The translations under genes and the position numbers were made by a program. Positions 1 through 10,981 of a stretch of 64,000 nucleotides of DNA are shown in pieces. Position 1 is the first letter of the stretch; each line of letters starts with the position of its first letter. The stretch comes from Cheilinus undulatus (lineage: Eukaryota > Chordata > Actinopteri > Labriformes > Labridae), in assembly GCF_018320785.1 (NCBI RefSeq), contig NC_054869.1, forward strand, positions 15,200,698 through 15,264,697. The letters run 5' to 3'. The notes beneath the pieces are model-generated. The model searched no databases, was not told the origin of the DNA, and saw nothing but the letters and a program-made list of their open reading frames with translations.

Positions 1-759
1 TATAACGACTGTCTTCAAAATGCCGATGGACGCTAACAGCCAATCAGGTCAAATGGAAGTCATGAATCTCAGACAGGAAATACTCAGAGCTATTATTAAC
101 TCAGAGCAGGTTCAAACAAACAATGAAGACTGTCTGGAAATATTATCTGGCTTTTTCCACTGCTTGCGTGTTCCAGGATGTGCTCTCATGCACTTTTATA
201 ATCAGGCCATGGGCCACACATCACCTCTGATGATGTGACCTGACAGCTGAGTTTACTATGAGGAAGGCAAGCGGAAAAAAGCTTACACACAGCAATCTTT
301 CAAACAAGGCCGAAGCTCATTTATAAAGGCAAAGTGTAGATATTCAGCTCCATATGGCACTGAAGGACTAATAATTTATCTATTGCATAGGACATTTTAC
401 ATCCATCTGCCCATACATGGTGTTTGGGAAAGGCAGAACTTTAAAAAAGTCTTGGAGGGTGACTGGACAAAAGTTTTGTCATATTCATTACAGGTCAATC
501 AGAGCAAGAAAGCATGGTGTACTTGGTGTGCACCGCCCCTAAAAGTCTCTACAGAATGCAAGCTTGACTAGCAGCTGTTATCATTGTTCACCATCAGTGG
601 AGCCAGCTGGTAAGATAAACTCTAACTGAATCTGTTTGTGAGATGAGCAAAAACATCTTTTTCACCAACAAAAGCCTTTAGTGTGGGTCTTAAGTCTTCT
701 TTTTACAAAGAAATGTTGTCTAGTTCTAATGAAATTGCCGACATCACTGCATCTGCGCT

Positions 760-1510
760 AACCGGCTTGCAGTACAACTAAACCTCACCTGTAGCTACCA
801 CCTTGCACTCCTCAAATGGTGCTCATTGGTCCGTTTATTGTCAGACCAAAATAAGCTTTTCATCTTGAGGATTTGCAAGGTGGATCTGCCTGATGACAGA
901 CATGGATTCTGATCAAACCACTGGTTTTGCGAGGTTATCATACCAGTACAAATCAAAGATTATCAGTACCTGTTTTGATACCAGGCCTACAGAATACAAA
1001 AGGCACCCAGAATTGGGTACGTCCCTGTTTGTAATATTACCAAAACTGCAATCCAACTCTAACCTGGAAAGCAGATGGATCTGCCAGACTCCATCGCTGT
1101 CATCAGGCAAGTCCTGTTTTGCAAAGCTCCAGTCTGAATTGTTTGTGCCAGACCTGAGAACAGTTATGACTTATCAGCGTTACTTGAGGAGAACGAGGGG
1201 GTAGCTAGTTTAGTTGCACCATGAGCCGATAGCAACGGCCGCCACCAGTGTAGCACTTGGATGTAGTTATAGTATAACAGCAGTTTTATTAAAACTGGAC
1301 CACATTTCTTTATGAAAGAAAGAGCAAAGAGACACACCGAAAGCTTTTCATGGCGGAAAAGATGTTTTCATTCTTCTCTTGACCTGCTTCAGCATGAATA
1401 TGCAAAAGTTGCAGTGGGGTTAAGTTGTACTATTAGCCAGTATATACAATGGCTGCTGCCAGGGTAGAGCCACACCGAAAGTTTCTCTAGGCAGAGAAGG
1501 TGTTGTACAT
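760..1510. repeat. dispersed repeat with internal fold-back and a second, inverted copy at 5270-5745
   Basis: Bases 1205-1362 match, in reverse orientation, bases 5440-5574. Shared landmarks are the ACTGGACCACATTT block and AAAGCTTTTCATGGCGG. Inside the first copy, the segment with GCCTGATGACAG near 890 reappears inverted near 1095, so the unit can fold back on itself. It resembles a non-autonomous DNA transposon, but I cannot name the family. Confidence 0.5.
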
Positions 1511-3847
1511 CTCGTAATAGGTTTCAATATGAATTTTAGCCACCGACAAGCTCAACCTTTCATTTACCACAGCTGCACTAGCCTGTAAAGCTCATGTTAG
1601 CACTGGAGCTGCACATGTCTGCTTACCTTATTGTATCTTGTCACTCTGATTGGCCCATCATGAATGTGACTGACCAATCATCTTCAGATAATTTTTTTAA
1701 AAGTCCCCAACATTTTTAGTTTTACCCTTTGAGGGTACAGTTGTAAAAATGCTTTTGATTGGCCAATGAGGGAAAAGTGGCCTTAATGAGTGCTGCATTG
1801 AAGAGTTTTCCACTGACGAAACAGCTGACAAAAACAGCTGACATCGGGGGTGTAATCTCTCCTCAGGTTGCTGAGCGCTAAAAATGATGGACTTCATTGA
1901 GGTTGTATTGAAAATGAGCGCTGCCAGTGGTAAAAGCACCAGCTGTGGACACTGGCCCTTAAAACCCACAAATGCTGCCTACAGTAAAAATGACAGTGTA
2001 TTAAAAGGTCCTTGCAAAAAACTGCATACTGTGCCTGTTAGTGGGTAGATAATCATTTAGATAAAGTTCCTGAGAGGAACCTTTGGTTTGTGTCAGTTTT
2101 GGTGACTTTATCTTTTGGCTGATTCGTCCCGTGTATGTGTAAGTGATTTAGGACAAAGTTTACCCTTCTGTCTCTAAGTAGTAGGAGGTATCACTTACCG
2201 TTTGCTGGAGTTTGCCTGCATTTTTCTAAGGGACAGATTAAGTCAATTTTAAAGCATCAGTAATTTTCATTACTATCAGTAATTTAAATAATGTAGATTG
2301 TATCATTTTAACACACAGGAAATCGAATAGTGTGAGAGTATTGAACATTTTGATGACCTAAAGTGAAACATCACCTCGTAACATATTGAAACTTCCCATG
2401 TTTCCATTCCAGTCTCCTGTTTATTAAGCAGTGAAGTCAGAGGAAAACAAAATCTACTGAAAGGCCAGGTGGGCTCATATTAGCTGAGGAATGGCTTTGC
2501 ATAGTGCATTTGCATGGCAGTGAGACAGAGAGGGCTGCAGCGCAGCCAGTGAGACCTAAAGGACTTGTCTCACATCATTCTGCATCCACACTTTCCCCTG
2601 ACTGATTCATTTGAATATAACTATGGTATGTTTTAGAGAGAGAAAGTCCATAAACAAATTCTACTCAAGAAGCAATCCCCTTCTCTCACGGTGTTTGTTG
2701 CATACTAGCAGAAGTGCGTCATGAACAAGACCGGGCACGTCGAACAAGAGAAGTCTAAAGCCAGCTTCAACAGAAGCCCTCCAAAGACACTGTTGACTTT
2801 AAGAGTCCAGGATGGTGATTTTGTTAATGCTTTATTATTTACAGCTGCCTCATAATGCTTGGGAACATTGTCTGAAATGTATTCAGCAATCATTTCTTCC
2901 ACTGAGTAAGGCTCTTACAGAATAGAAGCTGAAACATTGTGTACGAATAATGGTTTATAAGCATTTAAAGCAGTCTATTTATAGTCATTACACACATATA
3001 ATGGGAAATATTCTAAAGGTCAATATTTTGTCTGTCTCACTGGCTGACATCTCTGTCAGTACACTCGGCCAGCTCTGCAAAGAAGTATGATTTACACTGT
3101 GATGTGCTTAAAGTCTTTCTCTTATCCTGATGGCTGTTTGAACATTTAGGAGTATTTGTTTAGAGAAATGGGGAGCCCAAGTTAGCAGAAAAGTTCAAGT
3201 CCCACAAGGGAAGATTTTCATCTGTTTACATAACTCCCACAATGGGATCTAACATGTTTTCATTGGAGGCAGATCTGGCAACCGGAAACATGGTCCTGTG
3301 CCAAATTTCCATGAGTGTAAGAGCTCTCCTCCCTGAAATGTTGGAAAGTTTTGTCAACCCAGCACAGACAAAAACCTAAAAGCCATTAAAATATACCCAT
3401 GTGTTTAGAATAGCTCAACTCTATGTTTATCCCTCAGTGTTGATTATTCCACAATAAAAACACTGTAGACAACACAAACTTTTATAAGACTGGAGAAATA
3501 AAGTGGTATCTGGGAAGATGATGACATTTATGTCCTACATAGACTGATTGTCAATGACAACAGTGCAACTTGAGGTAGGATGTGATAACTTTTGGAAAGA
3601 GGGTACACGTAGATGTGGTTTGAGTTCGACTGAGTTAGACTGTAGTACAGGAGGTACCACAACACGGTGCATTTATAGCTAGTAATGATGCCATGAGAGG
3701 TCTTGGATATTAAGAAGAATTAAGTCATATTGTTCTGATAAGTACTGGGAAAATACTGTCAATAATTGTGGTCAAAAGTGTGTCAAGTTAACCCAGAATA
3801 TCCTGGCCAGCATATACAGCAGCAACAACAAAGCATGAATAATGTTA

Positions 3848-4707
3848 AATATACCCTCTGGAAACACTTCATTAGGTACACAATTTCAGCTGCTCATTAC
3901 CGCAAATCTAACCAACCAATTAGATGGCAGCAACCCATGCATTTAGCCGTGTAGACATGGTCAAGATGATTTTCTGAAGTTCAAACTGAGCATCAAAATG
4001 GAGAAGAAAGATTATTTTGAATGTTCCATAGTTGTTGGTGCCATACAGACTTGCCTGAGTATTTTAGAAACTGCTGATCTACTGGATCTTTATACAAACT
4101 AGCTCTTGTTTTACAGAAAATCGTTGGAAAAAAAGAAAATCTCCAGTGGGCAGCACTTCTTTTGGCGAAAATGCCATGCTGGTGGCAGAGGTCAGAGGAG
4201 AATGACCACACCGGCTCAAGCTGATACATGGAATAACTCAAGAAATCTTTTGTTATGCAGAAGAGCGTCTCAGAGCGCATATCTAGTTGACCCCTGAAGA
4301 GATGGCTGCAGCAGCAAAAGACAACATTGGGTTCCACTCATGTCTGCTAGGAACAGGAAACTGAGGCCACAGTTAACACAAGCTCATTAAAATAGTACGA
4401 AAGAAGACTGGAAAATGCTGCCTGGTCTGATGAGTCTTGATTTCAGCTATGACATTCAAATGGTAGAATCAGAATTTGGTGTTCACAACACAAAAGTCTG
4501 CCAGACCACCAACAACCATGGCACAATGAGGTCAACAATCAACAATCCTCCCTATACTGATGCTCAATTTAAACTTCAGCATATTATCCTGACCATGTCT
4601 ACATGCCTGAATGTGTCAGTCGATGCTATGTGATTGCCTGATTAAATACTAACTTTAATAAGCAGTTGAGCAGGGTACCTTATAACGTGATTAGTGAGTG
4701 CAAATGT
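3848..4707 (+). mobile_element. Tc1/mariner-like transposon, deleted and with its left end duplicated in inverse at the right
   Basis: The left end carries the ACTTCATTAGGTACAC motif of a common fish Tc1 family. About 650 bp follow that align, from memory, with the first half of its transposase region (for example the stretches around 3950-4080 and 4170-4260). The copy stops near 4505. From about 4594 the sequence is the reverse complement of the element's own left end (GACCATGTCTACATGCCTGAA, reading out to GGTACCTTATAACGTG). Both ends therefore derive from the left terminus. The transposase frame is decayed and cannot be functional. Confidence 0.75.
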
Positions 4708-5180
4708 AACATAATTGGTTGATTTGAGATTGTAAAATCATACATAAAATGGAAAATAATTTTAAATGACATATATGGCCACTTTATTTTACAACATGAA
4801 GTCTTTCATTCATACAGTTATTGTGAACTGGGACATATCTTAGTTTTGTTCAATTAGCATGCATCTTATTAGATTATAACCACTAAAGCAAAATTATTGT
4901 AACATTTTATTTTAATTAAAATTACGACTATATATAATATAGATGGCTATATAATACAGTGGCCTGCAAATGCTGAGTTGGGGCTGCATTGAGGACTCTG
5001 TTCATTATTATTGGCACCCACAAGGTATTTTACTTAACTCTAAAACCACGTTTTGGTTGCATGGATGATTTTCTTACAGTAAGGGAGAAAAGCTGTAAAA
5101 AGGGACCTTCCTTGTTCGAGCTGCATGCAATCCCAGAGTGCTTTGCAAATAGTGAATTGCAGTGTGAACCAGTAAGACAG

Positions 5181-5182
<2 letters not shown>

Positions 5183-5255
<73 letters not shown>

Positions 5256-5256
5256 G
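5183..5256. repeat. (TA)n microsatellite with ATGT interruptions
   Basis: About 70 bp of near-perfect TA dinucleotides, broken by one TATG step. The short open frame across it (poly Tyr-Ile) is an artefact. Confidence 0.95.
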
Positions 5257-5269
5257 GCTTCTTGCTCTA

Positions 5270-5745
5270 GTGTGAATAAAGAAATTGATCCAGATCTGAT
5301 AAAACTGCTGCTGTGGCTACATCCGGGCTAATCACTCTACCCGCATACCAGCAGTCATTGTGTATATCAACTTGCACTACAACCCCAATAACGATAACAA
5401 ACTCCTGCTGCAGCAGGCCGGCAGAAGAGCCAAAACCCCTTTCCCGCCATGAAAAGCTTTCAGTGTGGTCAAAATGTGGTCCAGTTATGATAAAACTGCC
5501 ATTATACTAAAGCTACCTCCAAGCTGATTGCTACATTGGTGGCAGCCGTAGCAATAGGCTCACAGTACAACGAAACCCTGCACAAACGTTGTAGATTGGA
5601 ACTGTGCGAGACGGATTTGCCTGTTGACAGTCATGGAGTACAGCAAATCCATCTTCTTTGCAAGGTTGTCCTTTAAAGCTCCTGTAAGGAATTTTTGGGT
5701 AGCCTAGTGCCGATTTTGGTACCCCCATTTGGCACAGCAGGATAA
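5270..5745 (-). repeat. second, inverted copy of the repeat at 760-1510
   Basis: The reverse complement of 5440-5574 matches 1205-1362 with scattered differences. The flanking parts (the CAGTACAACGAAACC stretch near 5568) resemble the segment near 770. The two copies lie about 4 kb apart in opposite orientation. Confidence 0.5.
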
Positions 5746-6434
5746 CACATCTACTTGCTTATCTTGTTCTGTACATTTCAAAAAGAAATTAAATTCCATT
5801 TTTTAAATGTCAAACAGGCAACTTGCAATTAATCCTAGTATGTAAACACTTTTAAAAGCAGTCTGACACCTACCCCACTGCAGGGGTGGCACACCTGTTG
5901 AATTTTTATTCAGAAAGTTCAATCATTCCTCTAATAGTACTTTTTTGCTTCTGTCGCCCGTAAAGAGGCATCACTATTAATTTCTGTCAGTTTCAGTAGC
6001 AGATAGAAACTCCTCACAGGAGCTTTAACCAGTCTACTCCGACTGGAGGCTTGTCACGAGAGCGTCAAACGTGCACGTCAAACAGGTCATGATAAGTACA
6101 GTTGACGTCGTTAAAAATGTTGTGGTGTTTGCGGATGAGTACCATTAGGCTCGTGCTGCGCAAAGAAAGACACACTGACGCTACATAATGGTATTACGTG
6201 CATAACAAACGTTACGTAGCGTTGTCAGCGCGTGAGGGGCTTAGCACACTTGTTACATCCTTATACCTGAAGATGAACGCTAGCCGCTGAAGCCATTTCA
6301 GGTCCAAAACTTACCTCTCTAACGTTACACTACGGACCAATTATTTATCTATCAGTCTAACAGCATTAAGTATAATCCCCTGGCGGCGTGACAACGTGGA
6401 ATTGTTTTAATGTAACTCGTACATGTGTACTTAC

Positions 6435-6494
6435 ATTGTCAAAGAGTGAGCCGACATTAGCGGTGACGAGCAGCACATCAGTGTATGTTTCCAT
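6435..6494 (-). CDS. inpp5a: inpp5a-type inositol polyphosphate-5-phosphatase, first coding exon (partial gene)
   Basis: This 20-codon exon encodes a short start followed by VLLVTANVGSLFD, which matches, from memory, the conserved N-terminus of type I inositol polyphosphate 5-phosphatase (INPP5A). That enzyme removes the 5-phosphate from Ins(1,4,5)P3 and Ins(1,3,4,5)P4 at the membrane and so ends calcium signalling. The exon ends in phase 0 at a strong donor (GTAAGT, reverse of 6429-6434). I chose the ATG at 6494 because it gives a leader close to the human length. An upstream in-frame ATG at 6548 would add 18 residues and cannot be excluded. The catalytic domain is not in the window, because the gene runs left and its first intron is usually very long. 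The surrounding DNA is CpG-rich, as expected for a housekeeping promoter. The assignment rests on about 13 residues, but these are distinctive. Confidence 0.8.
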
Positions 6495-6697
6495 GATAAC
6501 AAGCCTGCTTCTCAAACAGCGCGAGGAAAAACTCCGTAGCGTCGCCAAATGACGCGCGTGCAGGCAGGCCTACAGCAGCTACTCCTCGGGAGCTTATAAA
6601 GGCTTAATATGTGAGCCCAAACGCGACTACCACCGCTTAAAATACACCAGCATCCCTCGGTTGTCTTTAAGTTTCCTTGGGTCCAACTTGTTTGGTG

Positions 6698-6770
6698 ATG
6701 GCGGGCTTTGGTGAGAAGTCGTCTTCATATACCGGAGCGCAGTTCATTTCCATCGTCGAGCCGAGGAGCT
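6698..6770 (+). CDS. possible first coding exon of an unidentified divergent transcript
   Basis: An ATG in fair context opens a 24-codon reading frame (start MAGFGEKSSSYTG, end SIVEPRS plus one base) that runs directly into a consensus donor, GTAAGT, at 6771. A TATAAA lies about 100 bp upstream. I do not recognise the peptide and found no convincing second exon between 6771 and 9690. It may be the first exon of a small or lineage-specific gene, an upstream promoter transcript, or chance. The donor and TATA box are visible; the coding reading is inference. Confidence 0.3.
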
Positions 6771-7669
6771 GTAAGTTAGTTTAATAGCCGGCATGGGTGG
6801 ATTTCCGCCTTCTCTACGTTAATTGGACTAGTACCTTCTTAGAGGACTTAAACCAGCCAGGACGGTGCATCTGCTGCTGCCTTGACAAACGCTCAGACAA
6901 CCGGACCGAGCATGTACAGTCGGTGTTGGGTAATAAACTCGGGTGCTCCGCCTCCACCCAGTCTTTTACAGTCTTCCTTATGTTGAGTTTATCACCGCCG
7001 TCACCCCGAAGTGAAACCTCTGAGAATAATCCCGTAATATTTAAGTGTACTAAAACATGTCTAGACGAAGCACAAACAAGGTTTATTATTGAATCAAACA
7101 CCTCTATACTTTCATTGAGTAGTTAACTGTTACAGTGACTTATGTGATGACATGATAGAATAACTCAACTACCTGAGGACTCCCCACACCAGTTAACATA
7201 CCACAGCTCAATCTGTGCCGTCTCAACAGGAAGTTAGTCATTTTCTTTCAGTGGAAGTCTTCTCAATGAAATATCCTCTCATTGAGCACGCAGTCTGTCA
7301 TCACTATAATTACTCAGCTCCGTACAGCTGCAATAAAATGATTCAAGGTATATTAAACAGCATTCAGAGATCTAAAGAGTGAGTCAGTAATCACAGCAAT
7401 CACCTTTACCAAGATAACAAGAGTCATTAATCAACAGAAGACAATGTTAGGTCTGATAGAATAACATGGAGTTCTGTTATAAATATATCAGCGTAGCAGT
7501 GCTTTAGAAATTGGTTTCTATCAGTACATTTAATTTAAGTGTAACCAGGGAGTGACATAAAAGGTTACTGATACTATGGTGGCCCTGTTATTGATCACTT
7601 GAAAAAGTTTGTTGCCGCATGAATCAATGGTATTCCTCAAAGGCAAATTTATGCATGAAAATTAGTAGG

Positions 7670-8525
7670 CTGATCATCTCAGTGCTGTTATTCTTTATAT
7701 CAGCACTCATTGAACCCCTTTGGTCAGTAAGTACTAAGTTGGAAAATCTCAGTGATGATATGCTGTATGTCAGCATTAATTTAACCACTTCTTTCACAAT
7801 CATCATTATTCTATCAAGTAAGTTAGTTAAACACCCAAATGCTATAATTCTGTACATCAGCCCTCATGGAACCACCTTATTTCCAATCAAATTACTTAGT
7901 AGGTAAAAAACAGAAGTGCAGTAATTCTGTGTATTAGCACACATGAAACCACTTCTTTATTAATGCTTGCTCAGTAAGTTGTAAATCTTTAGTGCTGTTA
8001 TACTTTATATCAGCACTCATGAAACTACTTCTTCTTCAATCATAATTATTCAGTAAGTTAAATGTCTAAGCATTGGTATTCTATCAGCACTCATGGAACC
8101 AGCTTTTTCCTCAATCAAATAACTTGTTCAGCAAGTAAATTGAAAGTTTCAGTGCTGTTATACTGTATATCAGCACTCATGAAACCACCTTCCTAATTCA
8201 AAACTACCAGCTCAGAAAATAGGAAATCTCAGTGCTGTTACATTCCATATTAGCAGTCATGGACCCCCCATTTTCCCCAATCAATTTACTTGGTCATTAA
8301 GTTAGTAAATGAAAATCTCAGTGCTGTTATACTCCATATCAACACTCACCCCTTTTTTTTCATCATATTACATGGTGAGTACAATCAGTGTTGTTCTATT
8401 CCATACAGACACTCAGAACCCATTCTTCAGGTTAATTGGTCAGCAAGTTAAAAATCTCAGTGTTGTTATACCGTATTTCAGCATCCATCAAACCCCCCTT
8501 TTTCCAACCAATTTACTTGGCAAGG
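7670..8525. repeat. tandem array of about eleven ~78-bp units, each with a small hairpin
   Basis: The best units read AGTGCTG, a 13-base loop, then CAGCACT, followed by CATGGAACC-like and AATCAAATTACTTGGTCAGTAAGTT-like segments (the second diverged). Hairpins start near 7681, 7751, 7839, 7915, 7991, 8069, 8151, 8231, 8320, 8387 and 8459. The best preserved are 7681-7707, 7991-8017 and 8151-8177. Spacing is 67 to 89 bp. Units are diverged, with the stems kept better than the spacers. Short open frames through the array on both strands are not genes. Confidence 0.8.
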
Positions 8526-9694
8526 CATAAAAGCTAAAAAAGTAATGTGATCAATGGGATTAACTTTTTCATGCACAAAATCTACCCTGAAGTCATTTTC
8601 TAAAACAGCATGCCTTCTTCAACTCTGTCAACACAGCGGCACTAACCCCAATACTTCTCTACACAGCAGCAGTTTTCTTTTTAAACCATGAAACTAAATT
8701 CTTGTTAGGAGTAGGTGGATCTGTGCCACCCTGCAGTGTGGACTCCAGCCCAGGCTAGAGCACAGACTCCTGGGGGCCTGACTTTGCTTCTCCATAGTGC
8801 TGTAAGTGAGCTGTTCAACCATGGCACGGTTTACACAGCCAACCCTTTGAGCCCCCTGCTTCCTCCTACTCCTCCTCTTTGCTTTATTCACCAACGTCAA
8901 CAGATGCATTTGAAACGATTGCAACAGGGATACTAAAGAATGCTGACATGTCTGTCACCGGTTTGGAAACGAAGATAAAGGACAAAACCCCCCTGAAAGG
9001 AGGTTAAGGTGGTTTATTTCAGCCAAGAGGACAAGAGGAGAGGTTTGGCTTTTGTATGGAGCAGCTACAAAAGAAACATACAGCCACCGAAAGACATTAT
9101 TTAGGCCCTGCCTTGAGTAGTAAGCCAGGGAATAAAGACAAAAGATATAATGTTCAAATAAAGAATTAGATTCTCTGGCCCAGTCTGGTGCAGCAGCTTA
9201 GAGCCCCATGCACAACAAATGAGACAAAAAATGGCTTGCCTGCCAAGAATAGCAACAGCTAGTTAAGGTAGCATTAATGTAAGAACCTAAAAATATAAAA
9301 GGAACAAATGCCGTATAACAAACTGAATTAAAAAGGTAAGCACTCTACTTGTGACATTTATGGTATAATTTGTATTACTTTTCAGTCCAGTTGTAATTTC
9401 CAGGGCTGTTTTAAAAATGACTCATTTGAGCCTTACATTTACCAGAATAAGGATAAATGTGACTATTATCTGCAAATAAGTAGCTCAAAAATTCCTTGAA
9501 ACACCTTTGATTGTTACAAAAGATTTGCACTTTGCTTCAAATTGATGCAGAGCCATGTTATACACGATTCAGTATCACATGCTTCTGCACAAACAAGTCT
9601 AAAAGCACACCAGGATCAGAGACAGACAGACATTATAGTGCGTCAGTAGCAGAAAAAAACCCTGAAGTCAAAGGTAGAGTCACATTCTTGAACA
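8526..9694. other. intergenic stretch with no recognised gene
   Basis: I see no protein-family match here. Bases 8640-8940 are richer in G and C, with short open frames on both strands, but no motif or splice pattern supports a gene. The sequence lies between the hairpin array and the likely 3' end of gpat4. Confidence 0.4.
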
Positions 9695-10981
9695 TTTATT
9701 TTGATGAACAGATCTGACACAGTCTAGACGACTATCCCTGATAAAAGCAGACTGGATGGAGGAAAGCCCTGGGGGTTCCTCCCTGAGGCTCTGCACCACG
9801 TTCCTCAGCTGCAGCCTACAGTACAAACGAAACGACAGCTGCACTCTGTTCCTCTTTGAACAGACTGCCAAGTCTGAGAAAGATTGTTGATGATGGGGGA
9901 AGTAAAGACAAAAACTTTTGAGAGTTCTTTTTAAAATAAATTAGGCAAGATGATCAATGCACAAGCAGGGAGTTTATAAAATTTATGCCTGTTAGGAGTG
10001 TATTAGTATGAATATTAACCAGATAACTGTTAATAGTAATGTTTTGATAGGAGATAGACTGCAATGGCTGTTATCCTGCATCACTATCTCAGTTTTGTGG
10101 GCCTTTAAGGGACAGAGCTAAAAGCATCCCAAATAAATTCTTAATGATTGGACTACAAACCCTTTTACTGCCATTATGCTGCATTATGAGCTCAAACAGG
10201 AAATCCGCCTCAATCCTGTGTGTGCACAATTTCCACTTCATAATATGAGGCTTTTCACATTCAGTGGAAAAACAGAAGGGCACATCATATCAGAGCTCAT
10301 CGGCTCACTTATTCCAATAGTGACCGCATGGGTTGATAAAAGTTCCAACATTAAACACAAAGCTTAAAATACAAGATATTCTTCTCTTGGAAAAAGCCCA
10401 TAAAAATATTTGAAATGTAACAAAATCTGGCAATGTGCCCTTAATCATGGGCATGCGCCAGTCGTGCAAAAACCCCAACTCAGTCACAGGTTTTAGCTTG
10501 AAAACAAACTAGTTCTTTATCTACATAACTCTTCCAGTTATACAGAATAACTGGTCTGAAACTTTAACGCAGTGTGATACAAACATAAAAGTCAAATTAA
10601 AATTTTAGAGTTGAAACTATCAAACAAAGAACTCAATGATAGATAATAAAAGTTTCCCTCAATACAGAAAAAAAGACTGCCACCAAGGAAGACGATGCTC
10701 CGTTTCCGTGCGCTCCTTACTTCTATTGTAATGTAAGCAAGGCGTCAGTTTCAGTTTAGCTTTACCAACAAAGGGCGGCAGACTCAGAATGACCCGTAAC
10801 AGCAATGACAACTGAACATGCCAAGCTGAGGCAGCGACCGAGGAAGCTTAATGGAGAGCTGTTGACATCAGAGAGGGAATTTCCAGTCAGAGGGCTCCAG
10901 TAGACACAAGCTCTACAGACTGCTCTTTTAGTAAGTGTCCAAGTGCATCTCTGTGACAGTCCACTTTTCCAAAAAGTCCCT
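9695..10981 (-). other. gpat4: likely 3' UTR of gpat4, with poly(A) signal
   Basis: The gpat4 stop codon lies at 10982-10984. Reading left on the minus strand, an AATAAA (plus-strand TTTATT at 9695-9700) could end the transcript, giving a 3' UTR of about 1.3 kb. The block 9700-9870 is more complex and less AT-rich than its surroundings and open in frames on both strands. It could be a conserved UTR segment. The true end is not proven. Confidence 0.4.

Larger units (their letters stand above)
1..6434 (-). other. presumed first intron of inpp5a, repeat-filled
   Basis: I found no second inpp5a exon here on the minus strand. The stretch holds dispersed repeats (760-1510, 5270-5745), a rearranged Tc1 copy (3848-4707) and a TA microsatellite. 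The remainder (1-760, 1510-3845, 4710-5180) is AT-rich and shows nothing I can name. Its identity as an intron is inferred from the open splice donor of the exon at 6435-6494. Confidence 0.5.
6100..6800. promoter_or_regulatory. CpG-rich, apparently bidirectional promoter of inpp5a
   Basis: CpG dinucleotides are frequent here and rare in the flanks. Two divergent start codons lie 204 bp apart: minus-strand inpp5a at 6494 and a plus-strand ATG at 6698. A TATAAA sits at 6595-6600 on the plus strand, well placed for plus-strand transcription starting near 6625-6630. No single TATA box is apparent for the minus direction. Confidence 0.55.

Noticed and set aside
6495-6548. Upstream in-frame ATG at 6548 as the inpp5a start
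   Set aside because: Would add 18 basic and serine-rich residues not expected from the human N-terminus; kept only as an alternative.
7619-7906. 95-codon plus-strand and 77-codon minus-strand frames with hydrophobic runs
   Set aside because: Both lie inside the hairpin array and change with each repeat unit.
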